From Actinidia chinensis (lineage: Eukaryota > Streptophyta > Magnoliopsida > Ericales > Actinidiaceae), in NCBI GenBank assembly GCA_009663005.1, contig VIGQ01000938.1, positions 27,501 to 40,000 on the forward strand: a DNA stretch of 12,500 nt, written 5' to 3'. Made by a program: the position numbers and the translations under genes. The notes under the pieces are model-generated. The model made no database searches, was not told where the DNA came from, and saw nothing but the letters and a program-made list of their open reading frames with translations. Positions 1 to 8,889 of the stretch are shown piece by piece (position 1 is the first letter of the stretch; every line of letters begins with the position of its first letter).

Positions 1-420
1 AGCAACCCACGCACTTCTCGTATACCATTTTTTAAATCAACGGCGACAAACGGCTGCCAGCTGTCAATAGTGGAGTCGTCCGTAGCAGATAACTATTCCG
101 AGTCGCGCGTCAGTTGTTAGTATAGACCGCCAAAAAAGATTCAATCGGTTTTCCTTCCTTTCCAACAGCACCGAAACCTCTGATGTCGACACGTGTCAGA
201 TTTCGTTTTCGCAAAAGTGGCAGGAAAATAATCAGTTAGTGATGTGGAGCCCCCTTAGTAGTCCAATTGGACGTTTCCGTGGAACCGCTTTTACCCAGAG
301 AAAAAAGTCCGACTTCCCCACAATTTTAACCCGTTTTAACAAAGATCCTCTCCCTGGTGGTGATTGTTTACTCTCATGTTATTCGGATCCCCTCCTAAAG
401 TGATCCTACTACATTACAAT
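1..420. other. Non-coding stretch of balanced composition with a G-box
   Basis: This block is clearly less AT-rich than the DNA after it and has no convincing reading frame. It contains a perfect 10-bp palindrome, GACACGTGTC, at 188-197, whose CACGTG core is the plant G-box or ABRE-type site bound by bZIP and bHLH factors. Near the right end GGATCC occurs at 387-392, followed by CCTCCTAAAGTG; a related GGATCC plus CTAAAGTG phrase occurs near 4208-4221. The block could be the distal promoter of a gene left of the window, or an old transposon fragment. The sequence does not decide between these. Confidence 0.35.
188..197. promoter_or_regulatory. G-box/ABRE-like palindrome
   Basis: GACACGTGTC is a perfect palindrome with a CACGTG core. 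In plants such cores bind bZIP and bHLH regulators. Whether it is used here is unknown, since no gene start is visible nearby. Confidence 0.35.
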
Positions 421-914
421 GTTGGAGTGTCACAAATGACTCGTTTATAATATTTTGAAAATTACAATAATATTCTTTTATAATTCATTAAAATAACTCG
501 TTTTGATCTTGAAGTGTACCTAATTACCGTCAAGAATTCCACTTCAGCCGGTTCCGAACAGCTCATTCGGGGATTGACAATTGTTTATTACGTACTTTGT
601 ATTTTATAGTAAATAAAAATTATAATTTTTTATATATAATATTTATATTTGGCACACCAATGATATTATTTTTTAGAATATATACTTTATTTCGCTTCCT
701 TTTTAATAACAAAATTTACATTCGACGAAACTAAATAGCAGAAGTACATTTCACTTAATCGTTTTTTTTTTTAAAGTATTTTCATTTAAAAATAAAAATT
801 ACGTTTATATTCGATATATTATGAATTTTTTTTTATTTAATGAATTTCTTAATTTAATAAAAATTTTACATTGCATATTATATTAATTGATTTTGTATTA
901 GTTCATATAGAAAA
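421..914. other. AT-rich intergenic DNA, no feature seen
   Basis: The stretch is mostly A and T runs with scattered TATA-like words. No open frame, tRNA-like cloverleaf or clear repeat was found. It runs up to the inverted-repeat miniature element that begins at 915. Confidence 0.5.
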
Positions 915-1069
915 GGGATAACTTCATCCACACCACCTTTGAGGTTTTCATAATTGCACTGACCCCCTCGTGGTTTTGAAAATGGGACACTGGGACCTCC
1001 CCTGTCAGAGCAAAAAGACCATTAGGGCCACTATGACAAACCTCAGGGTGTGTGGATTGAAGTTATCCC
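915..1069. mobile_element. Miniature inverted-repeat element, probably Mutator-like
   Basis: The left end starts GGGATAACTTCATCCACACC and the right end, read on the other strand, starts GGGATAACTTCAATCCACAC. The arms match for about 33 bases with small gaps, through GAGGTTT. The element is 155 bp with no coding capacity. It is flanked by tatagaaaa (906-914) and tatcgaaat (1070-1078), a 9-bp pair matching at 7 positions, as expected for an old target-site duplication. A 9-bp duplication with long terminal inverted repeats fits non-autonomous Mutator-like elements. The family assignment is inference; the inverted repeat itself is plain in the sequence. An 82-codon open frame that starts inside the element and runs past it is not regarded as a gene. 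Confidence 0.7.
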
Positions 1070-1078
1070 TATCGAAAT

Positions 1079-1401
1079 CTAAAATTATCCTAATAACATC
1101 TGTCATCTTGCGATATTATAGTTATTTTTTAAAAATTAGAAAAAAAAGAAGAATTTTTTTTTTTAATTTTTTATTAGAAATTCCCGTGGGACCATCCCAT
1201 AAAATTACATGCATATGATCATTATAAAATATGTACATACATATCTACAAAATGTTGTGCTATAAAGAAATTTTATAACAGAAATTAGTATCAGAACGAT
1301 GAGAACAATAAAATTTTTTAAAATTAAATCAGAATGAATGAATTTTCATTTATTGAAATTCTATTTTTTATATATATACTGTTAGAAATTTAGTTTCATT
1401 T
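1079..1401. other. AT-rich spacer between two elements
   Basis: This lies between the miniature element and the LTR-like block. It contains only A/T runs and TATATA tracts (around 1370-1379). No gene or repeat unit was identified. Confidence 0.45.
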
Positions 1402-2085
1402 TGTTACACAACATAAAGTTTGAATCATAAATAGAAGAATAAGAAGAACAGAATTCTAATACTGATAATTAAAACAAAGCACTAAGGATGCAGAATTTGA
1501 TTTGGCTGGGCCTATTAAATTCCAGTATCCTAATAAGTCGTTTACAACTCGCACTTGGTACTTACGGATTATGTTGTACAACTTCCCCCAGGATACACAG
1601 TAAATGATCTTTCGGATAGTAATACTCCAAATCAAGAAGATCACGTCGAACCTTAAAAAGCGTCTCTCCTCTCAAAGTGAACTAAAGCTGATATGCTCTA
1701 GCACTCTCTAATGCTTGCTCTGAATGAATTTCGAATGAACGAAGGAATGCTGGGATTGGTGAGATCATTATAGAAGCCAACACATCCTTTCTAGAGAGTC
1801 ACATCTTTTTGGAAAGACACCCGTTCGTCCCAAATTGCACATATTCGGCCAAAACAGCTGTGCACATGGATCTTTCTGCACAAATTGAAAGTTGGAACTA
1901 ATTGCGGATTAAAAAAAAATCTCTGAAAAAAAATTGGTTAATTACCGCTACGTTTAAATTCGAAACAGTGTGACTGTTCGCAAAAGAAAGTTTATTCCGG
2001 GGAATAGAAATATAATTTCTTAATTTAGAAATAAATAATTGAATAAATTTTCCTCCAAAAATATAATATTTCATTAAGCCACAAG

Positions 2086-2146
2086 CCCGGCCCGAACCTG
2101 CCTGGCGGGCGGCTCTTGCGGCGCACCGCACGGTGTCAAATCCATA
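2086..2146 (-). other. GC-rich patch inside the LTR
   Basis: About 60 bases are strongly GC-rich in otherwise AT-rich surroundings, with GCCCGG, GGCGGGC and GCGGTGCGCC words that can fold on themselves. It lies downstream of the TATA-like words on the minus strand, where the R/U5 part of an LTR transcript would be. It probably forms RNA structure in the element's leader; that role is inference. Confidence 0.4.
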
Positions 2147-2173
2147 AAGCCCCATATGCTATGGATCAGACCA

Positions 2174-2250
2174 CTTATACATAACTCCTCCCCTTTTAAA
2201 AACTGTGGTGTCCAGGGCCAATTTTAAAGAGTCCTAATTTGGGCTTATAT
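2174..2250 (-). promoter_or_regulatory. Candidate LTR promoter (two TATA-like words)
   Basis: On the minus strand ATATAAGCCC (2250-2241) and TATAAG (2179-2174) sit within the first 130 bases of the LTR. Either could be the TATA box of the U3 region. Position inside the LTR is the main support. Confidence 0.35.
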
Positions 2251-2303
2251 TTCCTACCAACTTTTTTTTTTTTCTTCAATGTGGGCAACCTTATCAATCC
2301 ACA

Positions 2304-4038
2304 TTTTTTTCCTTTGCATTGAAACTTTTTGAGAACAATTTTTCATTCAATTAACTTGGTTTTTGACAATGAATACACTAAATTCCATCTACCATTTAGG
2401 AGCATTGAATCTATCATTATTCATTAATTTGTGTACGAAATTTATTAATTAAAATATAATCCCAAATTATTCACACCACAACATACAACCAAACTCTAAC
2501 ATATGCATGTGCTTATCTCTTTAAAGTTTTTCTTAGGAGAATCTATGAACATCTAATACCTACTTTCTTGAAGCCTTTTAGGGTCCACAATTTGAGTTTG
2601 GTTCCAAGTATGGTGGGACCAGTCCACACGTGGGTACCCTTCATTCCAAGTCACGCCCCAAAAGGGTCGATATATTACCTGCTTGAACAACCCCACCATT
2701 CCATGAAAATGGACACTTTGGGGCCCCTTCCAAAACCAAATTAATTTGGCCATTATTGATACAAAAACACACTAACTGGCGAACGACTTATTCGGATGCT
2801 AGTCTTTCTTGCTAGATTTTTAATGAGGGAAGGGAATGTTAACATAAGATTTCGGGACACGAGAAAACAAGATACTCGGAGAATAATTAATACATAAAAA
2901 CATAAGATTTAATGTGATCACTTCTTATGAGTCACGTTGACGATAGCAGGCAGTTACTTACTTCGTTGCATAAAATTATGAGAATACATTTATAAGATGC
3001 AGGCTAGAGTTACGAGTTTTTAGAAAAATAATCAAAAGACACTTAATTCGCATTGCTTGGTCACGTATCGTAGTGGGCTCTAACACTTCGTAACAATGGA
3101 AATAATCCTTTTAAAATAATTAAAAGAAAAATTGTGAACGTAATTTTTTTTTCTTTATTTTTTTCTTCTAAAATTCTTTCAAAATTCAAAGTTCAAAAAA
3201 ACATAACCATTTTTAAAAACTTATATGGTTACCTTAAGTGCGTCAGGGAACATATTAATAATTCAACTTTGAAGATGTGAATTTATGCCGCTTAGTAATG
3301 GAATGCAAACTACTATATTTGGGGTGCGAATGATTTATAATTTTAAATATTCTTTAAATATTTAATATTATTTTAAAAGCTTGTCATAAATAAAGCCTTA
3401 TAAATTATAATTCCTTCATTTGGAAGAGTCATTAGCTTTTGGTTGCATAAAGCCTTTGATTATGTGCTCCAAACATGAGGGGGACAGACAATCATAGAAA
3501 TATATACATTAATAAATAAACAGACCTTTATTGACATTATCTTTATGCTAACTCAAATCAAAGCGAATAATTAAAAGCAAGGAATATATGCCTATTGGGT
3601 CCTTATTTGCGTACTGGGTAAGTAATAAAGGAATTAGGTCAATAATGAAGGTGATTATAATAGACCCAAAGCATCTTAAGTAGCAAAATAAAAAGCATTG
3701 GTCCAAGACCATCCAATTCAATGCGAATCTCTTACTTTTTCACCCCAAAAGCAAAGAATATGGTTTCTCTTTCTAGAACCTACTTTCCAAATTCCCTTTT
3801 TTTTTTTTCTGTGCAACGCATGTTGAATGGGTAAACTATTGAGGTCTTTTTCCTTTGTCTGTTTTAGTTCTTGCTTTATGGCTTAATTATTAGTTTTTAA
3901 TAGACCCTAATTGGACCTCTCCTTTTTCTATTTTTTTGCTTAGAAAAAGAAGGATAAAATTAATACACTCCCATTTATAAAAACAAAAACACTTTGGCTT
4001 TTTATCTTCATATCCCTTTCAGGAAAAAGAAACAAAAG
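2304..4038. other. AT-rich intergenic DNA with one balanced island
   Basis: There is no supported gene. A less AT-rich island at about 2560-2760 contains a CACGTG core (2627-2632), the 8-bp palindrome GGGGCCCC (2720-2727) and the 14-bp perfect palindrome CCAAATTAATTTGG (2736-2749). The 66-codon minus-strand frame across it resembles nothing known. A weak inverted pair, TTGGGTCCTTAT near 3595 and ATAATAGACCCAA near 3657, may be the ends of a tiny old element. The rest is A/T runs, including poly-T near 3799-3810. Confidence 0.45.
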
Positions 4039-4046
4039 TATAAATA
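4039..4046 (+). promoter_or_regulatory. Consensus plant TATA box (TATAAATA)
   Basis: TATAAATA is followed by AGGGTGATGAG and, about 30 bases on, by a plausible start region near 4070-4080. Pyrimidine-rich and A-rich DNA lies upstream. An AATAAA signal follows at 4107-4112, too close to enclose a protein gene. It could drive a short non-coding RNA or be chance or a transposon remnant. Confidence 0.35.
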
Positions 4047-4089
4047 GGGTGATGAGAGTGGAGCATCAATATTCTAACAGTATAAGGGC

Positions 4090-4112
4090 TTTATTGTAAT
4101 TTGTACAATAAA
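4090..4112. other. Short hairpin with embedded AATAAA
   Basis: TTTATTGTA (4090-4098) and TACAATAAA (4104-4112) are exact reverse complements around a 5-base loop, ATTTG. The right arm carries the AATAAA polyadenylation-type hexamer on the plus strand, and the left arm carries it on the minus strand. Its nearness to the TATA box at 4039 is curious; function is unknown. Confidence 0.45.
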
Positions 4113-4189
4113 AACAAAAATTAAAATATACTTACGCAATTTAAGTGAAAATCATCACATTTTAAATTAAGGTGCTTTTTGTCGTTTGC

Positions 4190-4400
4190 CTATGTACTTG
4201 GGGATTTGGATCCTCTAAAGTGCGGGGGATTGTGGAGTGGTTCTGGAGTTACAAAATGATATTTTTTGGTCTTGACCATTTTTAAAACGATATCATTTGG
4301 TCCTGAAATGTACAAAACGACATCGTTTTGTACATTTTTAAAAAACAATTCACACAATTCGCCAGTCAGAGTAGGCCCATCGGGTAGTTGGTGTCTTTGC
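4190..4400. repeat. Probable transposon-derived patch with repeated AAAACGAYATCRTTT motif
   Basis: Three related words occur close together: AAAATGATATTTTTTGGTC (from about 4253), AAAACGATATCATTTGGTC (from about 4284) and AAAACGACATCGTTTTGTAC (from 4314). The surrounding phrase, with GGATCCTCTAAAGTG at 4208-4222, has the look of dispersed plant repeats that carry AAAACGAC-GTTTT cores. The minus-strand frame of about 70 codons across it encodes no recognised domain. Repeat status is inferred from pattern; a genome copy count would settle it. Confidence 0.4.
4306..4337. repeat. 32-bp near-perfect palindrome
   Basis: AAATGTACAAAACGA (4306-4320) and TCGTTTTGTACATTT (4323-4337) are exact reverse complements separated only by CA. 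Such a tight 15-bp-arm palindrome can extrude as a cruciform or bind a dimeric factor. It is the third and most symmetrical of the related motifs in this patch. Confidence 0.75.
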
Positions 4401-5454
4401 AAGTAAGACTTGGTTTTCTAGTGGAACAAACTAATGTCCAAGTCCAATAACTGTTACTTGACTGTTTAAATAATTCTATTATTGATATGCTTGCTCCCAT
4501 ACCTAGATGTCTTGTTATAGTCACAAATAGGCCCATCACAAAAGTGTTCATTGTATTTTGGTTGTCTCTTGTCCCATTTTGGTATACAATTGTCTTAGGA
4601 ATTTATGGGAACCTAACACATAACACGGATTAAGGACAAGGATGTAGAAAAAAGAAAAAAAAATAAGAATAATGTACACCAAGACATAAAATTATATAAA
4701 TTGTACATTTACCAGTTGTTTAACTATGGGTAGAGGAATACAAAGTGATTGGAGACCGCCTTACACTAATATATTTATTTAAGATATTACACGTCTTTAG
4801 AAAATAAATTTGCCTCGGGGGCAAGCGGCTAACTCATCACATGATTTGTGAGAAGTACTGTCAGCAAGTGAAATTGATATTTCATTCTAAACCTCTTATT
4901 ATGACCTAAATCAACACTATTTCCATCAGAGTTTTTTTTCCCCTAAGGGCATACAATGGAATGCAAAACATTTTGTTGAGTTTTGGCAATGTTTGACGGT
5001 TCCTGCCCCCCCCCCCGCCGCCTTTGTGTTACCATTCCTGAATTGCCTTCACTCCTCTAGGCAAATCAGATATTTCAGCTACAAAGTTAAATCTCCTTTC
5101 TTTATTACTATTTTGAGAGGACTTGACTTGTTCCTACCTTTTGTTTTTGGTTTTGCTAGTGACCTGTTCTACCTTTTTTTTTTGTTTTTTTTTGTATACC
5201 TAATTTTAAAGTGTTTGTGCATAAAATGGGACCTACAATATCTTTTACAACCCAATATTCTTCTTTTATTTGTTTAATTCCTACCTTTTTAGGTGATAAT
5301 CTTAAAGTTCTATGCCTTCGTACAACCCAAAATGTATTTGCCTACCTTCCAAATTTGACCAAACATATAAAAAAATGCTACAATACAACATCAACAAATT
5401 ATTTATTAACTATTGTGTGGGTTGAGATTGCGCCCACGTCATGATTTTTACCGA
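4401..5454. other. Intergenic DNA with homopolymer tracts
   Basis: No gene is supported. Notable items are an 11-base C run (5006-5016) followed by GCCGCC, and T-rich tracts around 5175-5200. Two overlapping plus-strand open frames (4993-5277 and 5211-5444) are low-complexity, dominated by Phe and Leu codons from T runs, and are not taken as genes. Confidence 0.45.
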
Positions 5455-5564
5455 TCAAATCAGTATTTTATAGTTCAATTAGATTAAACATAAATTAACA
5501 CAAATTCTCATAAGTTATCTGTTGATTCATAATATATCACAAATTTTTCTAAAAAACGTTTATG

Positions 5565-5642
5565 ATTATATCCATAAGAATTCATAAAAGAATCATAAAA
5601 ATTTATAAATTCACCAAAATATCAATAGAATTCATAACAAAT
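5565..5642 (+). repeat. 78-bp direct repeat, first copy
   Basis: This is identical, by my reading, to 6086-6163, beginning ATTATATCCATAAG and ending CATAACAAAT. The copies are 521 bp apart inside the TTCATAA element. A diverged version lies near 10590-10690 in the second element. Confidence 0.8.
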
Positions 5643-5716
5643 TAATTCATAATAAAATATCTCATAACAATGGCCACAAAAAATCATAACAAATAAATAC
5701 AAATCATAATCAAACC

Positions 5717-5815
5717 AATAAAATTTATAAAAGCTTGATCCCACTTTAATTAGTGAGCTCCATGGCAATTAATGTTTTGAAGTGACTAATTTATTATTTA
5801 AAGCCACATTTAATT
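5717..5815 (+). repeat. GGCAATTAATG module, first copy
   Basis: The module runs from AATAAAATTTATAAAAG through CTTTAATTAGTGAGCTCC, GGCAATTAATG (5764-5774) and TTTGAAGTG to CCACATTTAATT. Related copies lie at 5853-5930, 10242-10340 and 10388-10480, giving two per element. Confidence 0.6.
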
Positions 5816-5852
5816 AGGATCATAAAACATGATAGAATATTCGTACAAAATC

Positions 5853-5930
5853 AATAAAATTTATAAAAGTAAACTTTAATTGGTAAGCTCTATGACAATT
5901 AATACTTTGAAGTAAACGATTCATAACATG
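5853..5930 (+). repeat. GGCAATTAATG module, second copy
   Basis: The order is the same as in the first copy: AATAAAATTTATAAAAG, CTTTAATTGGTAAGCTC, then a variant core GACAATTAATA (5894-5904) and TTTGAAGT. It is more diverged and shorter than the first copy. Confidence 0.55.
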
Positions 5931-6085
5931 ACCATATTCATATCATAATCAAATTAAAATAATTCATAATCAACCTAATAAAATTTATAAAAATAAGTTA
6001 ATACTAATTCATACTAATGGCCATAACCATTCATAATGAAACCAAAATATTCATAATAAACCTCAATATATCATAAACTTTTATA

Positions 6086-6163
6086 ATTATATCCATAAGA
6101 ATTCATAAAAGAATCATAAAAATTTATAAATTCACCAAAATATCAATAGAATTCATAACAAAT
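6086..6163 (+). repeat. 78-bp direct repeat, second copy
   Basis: This is identical to 5565-5642. Perfect identity over 78 bp, against flanks that differ, points to a recent internal duplication or gene conversion within the element. Confidence 0.8.
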
Positions 6164-6385
6164 CAATTTATAACAAATTCCTTCAATAAACAAAATATCT
6201 CATAACATGCCACAAAAAATTCATAAAACAAACAACATATAGTTCATAACAAATCAATATGATTCATAAAACAAGTTAACCGGTTGTTCAAGTTGCCATT
6301 TAATTATATTAATTTATTCTATCGTTCAGATTAAAATTTTTTCATCTAATATGGCTATTAAATAGTGTGCTAGATACACTCCCAA

Positions 6386-6964
6386 AATAAAAGTACGTAC
6401 CACAGCATTTCTCCACCATATAAAATGGATCTCCAAGCTTCAAATTTCACGATCCATGCAAAAATTGGATACATTTTGGGGAATTGAGTGAGAAATAACA
6501 TTGCCTTCTACATACACATTTCAAACCACAACTATTCCATTACCTTCTCACACGAGAAGTGGGTCTCGCCACACGGAGAATATCAATGTACCTTTTGTGA
6601 GAAAAATGTAAACCGAAATTGTGTTTCTATAAATTGTGTACCCAACTTTTCTTGGAAGTCCGAATCTACCCTATTTTTTCAAACCATGGGAAATGGTTAT
6701 AGTGAAATATCACTTTCATTTAATTAGGTACGATAAACTACTTATCAACAAAAGATAGTTAAAAACAAGAATTGTTAAAGGTATCGTCAACAGTCCATTA
6801 TTTTAAAACTCCTCACTTTTCTTTCCGTAAATAAAAAAATTATATAATAAATTTTAATGGGACTATAAACGAGTCATAGTTACAATTTTAACGAACATGT
6901 TTTTAAACGCCATGTTTAAATTTGATTTATTATTAGTCTCACTAATTTGCAACCAAACTTTTAT
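6386..6964. other. Intergenic DNA, no supported gene
   Basis: A plus-strand frame at 6488-6727 begins at GTG, not ATG, and matches no family I know. Within it TTCTCACACGAGAA forms a small hairpin near 6546-6559, next to GTGGGTCTCGCC; this patch may belong to an old repeat. The remainder is AT-rich. Confidence 0.4.
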
Positions 6965-7201
6965 AAATTATAGATTCGATTACTGATTTATTCAAATTTA
7001 ATAAATTTCAGAATGCACTTAAGAAACTAATTTGAAACGAAATTTCGAGCTTTTATTCATGGCACAGGCCTAACAACCAGTAAAATTAATAGAGTCGATT
7101 ACTGATTTATTCAAATTTAATAAATTTCAGAATGCACTTAAGAAACTAATTTGAAACGAAATTTCGAGCTTTTATTCATGGCACAGGCCTAACAACCAGT
7201 A
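6965..7201. repeat. 119-bp tandem duplication, 107 bp identical
   Basis: Unit 1 (6965-7082) and unit 2 (7083-7201) are head to tail. From TCGATTACTG at 6976 and 7095 the two are identical for 107 bases, ending CAACCAGTA. The first 11-12 bases differ slightly (AAATTATAGAT versus AAATTAATAGAG). The unit contains CGAAATTTCGAGC and GGCACAGGCC, and resembles plant repeat DNA rich in CGAGCTT words. The near identity means the duplication is young, or an assembly duplication. Confidence 0.9.
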
Positions 7202-7540
7202 CGTGGCATAGCTTGCTTATATTATTTTTGGTCAAGAATTTATGATTAAATAGAAACAAAATTACAGCTCCGAACCTAGTGAAAAACACGGCATGGTAGT
7301 TCATCCGAACCAAACCCTTGGTCGTAGCTCCCAAACCTTACAATGGAAACTGTTACATATCTTTCATCGATGATTAAACAAAAAAGGAAATGAAAAAGAA
7401 AAAGGTTATTTATTTATTTATATTTTTTGTAAGCTCCGCTTTAGTTTAATCATGTCATCATATTCAAGGAACATTAAGGACTAACGTTGCCAAAAAAAGA
7501 AAAAAAAGTCCAGTTTGACTTAGTTTTTTTTTATTATAAA
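7202..7540. other. Intergenic DNA, nothing identified
   Basis: The stretch has mixed composition to about 7380, then A/T-rich DNA with TTTATTTATTTATA near 7408. No open frame, RNA gene or repeat unit stands out. Confidence 0.4.
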
Positions 7541-7706
7541 TTTTTAGCTGTTTGATCAATATTTTATATTTTTATGTTTTTTTACGTAAGAGAGGACTGA
7601 AAATGTAGAAATTTTGGCCAAAATTAAAAAGCATAAAATTTAGATTAAACAGTGATTTTTTTTTTATTAAAGATAACAAAAACATAAAAATCAAGCAGCT
7701 AAAAAA
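7541..7706. mobile_element. Candidate inverted-repeat miniature element
   Basis: The left arm has TTTTTAGCTGTTTGAT, then about 14 extra bases, then TTTTTATGTTTTT (7541-7583). The right arm (7677-7706), read in reverse complement, has TTTTTTAGCTGCTTGAT followed directly by TTTTTATGTTTTTG. The match is good apart from the insertion and one base change. TTTGATCAA and GATTAAACA words nearby are common in plant miniature elements. No target-site duplication was found, and A/T runs inflate such matches. Confidence 0.4.
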
Positions 7707-8646
7707 TCTCTAAAAACAATTATGCCAAAAAGTGTTGTCTTTAGTGGATTAGAAAAATAAGCTATTTTTTTTTAAATTGCCCAGAATCTTTGTATTCTGA
7801 AATTTATATCCTCGAGAAAAATCAAAAAAATATAAAATTTTGATCAAACACTTAACAAACTTCAATAAAGGCGACGAAAAATTTAAAAACGAATCAGTTT
7901 CCATAGCTCAAAAGTGAGTTAATTATTTCACTAACCCCAATTGGTTATTAAAAAATGCAATTGACTATGCCTCGTATTAAAATAAATCACTCATCTCAAG
8001 GGCACTTCATAAAGGCAAGAAAAATATTATAGTTAATTAACTAGTAAGCTGTAAACATAGGTTAATGGTGTTATAACAAACAATGCCCAATGTGGTCTAC
8101 CCATATAATTAAATACTAGAACATAGTTGGAATATATTTTATATTTAAATAAACAGTGCAATTGCATTGGGAACTAGGTTGTCCATAATGGCGGTTTTGG
8201 CATAGATATTGAAAAATAAAATATGTTTTAATAGGTATTGGAATATATAGATGGAGGTATTCAGATTCCAGGCAAAATACAAGATTTCCCATGTCATGGT
8301 TTGTGGAAAACACAACTGTCTTTTAATTATTCGTGTCCTTTTAATTATAGAACTTGTCATTGAATGGTCATATGCTAATATGTATATATGTAATGTATCT
8401 ATAATATAAAACAATAGTACATAAGTATCCGTATCTACGGGCACTACGTAAAAAAACAACAACCAACTTTTGGTATGACCGTTAGGTTTTACAATCAAAA
8501 ATAGATAAGATATCAACGTCAGATAAAAGACACATTGCAGGCATATACGAAAGTACATTATAAACAAATGAGAACAAATAAAACATAATGATTTTTTAAA
8601 AAAATGCTAATTGAGAGAAATGGAAAAAAAAAAGGCGGAAAGAAAG
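7707..8646. other. AT-rich intergenic DNA, nothing firm
   Basis: The longest open frame of the window lies here on the minus strand; its first ATG is at 8558 and it ends at 8145 (about 137 codons). It is rich in Ile, Leu, Phe and Tyr, as random AT-rich DNA would give, and no family is recognised, so it is not called a gene. A short direct repeat, TCCTTTTAATTAT / TCTTTTAATTAT, lies near 8318-8344. Confidence 0.4.
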
Positions 8647-8889
8647 AGTGTGATTTTTTGAGGGAGAAAAAATAATCTCAGGTAAATTGATTAACTTCAA
8701 ATGGATTCAAAGCGTTAAATAGAGAAGATAGTTTTGAGATTCAAAATGAGTTGCGATTTATATTATAAAATTATTTTTTGAGTCGACAAACATATCTTCC
8801 ACTATCCTATGGTTGAAGTTTATTGAGTTACATTCAACGCTGAGATTTCATATGAGATTATATTTTTGTCCTCCCACAAAAAATACACT
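8647..8889. mobile_element. Foldback or miniature inverted-repeat element
   Basis: The left end AGTGTGATTTTTTGAGGGAG and the reverse complement of the right end, AGTGTATTTTTTGTGGGAGG, match, continuing through AAAAATAATCTCA against AAAAATATAATCTCA. After an asymmetric segment of about 22 bases on the right, pairing resumes: GTAAATTGATTAACTTCAA (8682-8700) pairs with the segment ending at 8813-8831. The arms therefore span 8647-8700 and 8813-8889 around a loop of about 110 bases. There is no coding capacity. Transcribed, it would give an imperfect hairpin RNA. No clear target-site duplication is visible, so the outer ends may lie slightly further out. Confidence 0.6.

Larger units (their letters stand above)
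1402..2303 (-). mobile_element. Copia-like LTR, solo or remnant
   Basis: Read on the minus strand, the block opens TGTGGATTGATAAGG at 2303 and soon repeats CCCACATTG, a short inverted motif common at the start of plant Copia LTRs. It then has TATA-like words (ATATAAGCCC at 2250-2241 and TATAAG at 2179-2174), a GC-rich segment, and finally GTTGTGTAACA ending at 1402. The TG...CA ends and about 900-bp length fit an LTR. The 3' end is uncertain: CTAACA ending at 1380 is an alternative. No second LTR, primer-binding site or gag-pol coding sequence lies beside it, so a solo LTR left by recombination is the simplest reading. The 5-bp flanks (AAAAA and AAATG on the minus strand) do not match well. 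Recognition rests on overall pattern, not a database hit. Confidence 0.6.
5455..6385. repeat. AT-rich TTCATAA subrepeat element, copy 1
   Basis: The block is built from recurring words around TTCATAA, of which at least 13 exact copies are visible, along with AATCATAA, AATAAAATTTATAAAAG and GGCAATTAATG. It contains two copies of a larger module (5717-5815 and 5853-5930) and two identical 78-bp copies of another (5565-5642 and 6086-6163). The tail after 6280, ending near GATACACTCCC, resembles the tail of copy 2 near 10855. It has no coding capacity. Shared module order and tail suggest a non-autonomous mobile element rather than chance AT-rich DNA. The class is unknown; Helitron-like or a satellite-derived element are both possible. 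Left boundary is approximate. Confidence 0.6.

Noticed and set aside
1480..1910. Several plus-strand stretches that read like protein across frames
   Set aside because: They lie in different frames with intervening stops, match no known family and fall inside the LTR-like block, so they are probably chance.
5006..5016. Run of 11 C residues as a possible functional site
   Set aside because: It is a simple homopolymer that may vary in length through slippage or sequencing error.
4993..5444. Two overlapping plus-strand frames
   Set aside because: They are driven by T runs, low in complexity and without recognisable domains.
5526..6290. Possible CRISPR array from recurring TTCATAA words
   Set aside because: The words are short and irregularly spaced, with no constant repeat or spacer length, and the DNA is eukaryotic.
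6488..6727. Plus-strand 79-codon frame with Cys residues
   Set aside because: It starts at GTG, not a normal eukaryotic start, and shows no regular zinc-binding spacing.
8145..8558. Minus-strand open frame of about 137 codons
   Set aside because: Its residues (Ile, Leu, Phe, Tyr) follow from AT-rich DNA; no domain, promoter or neighbour supports it.
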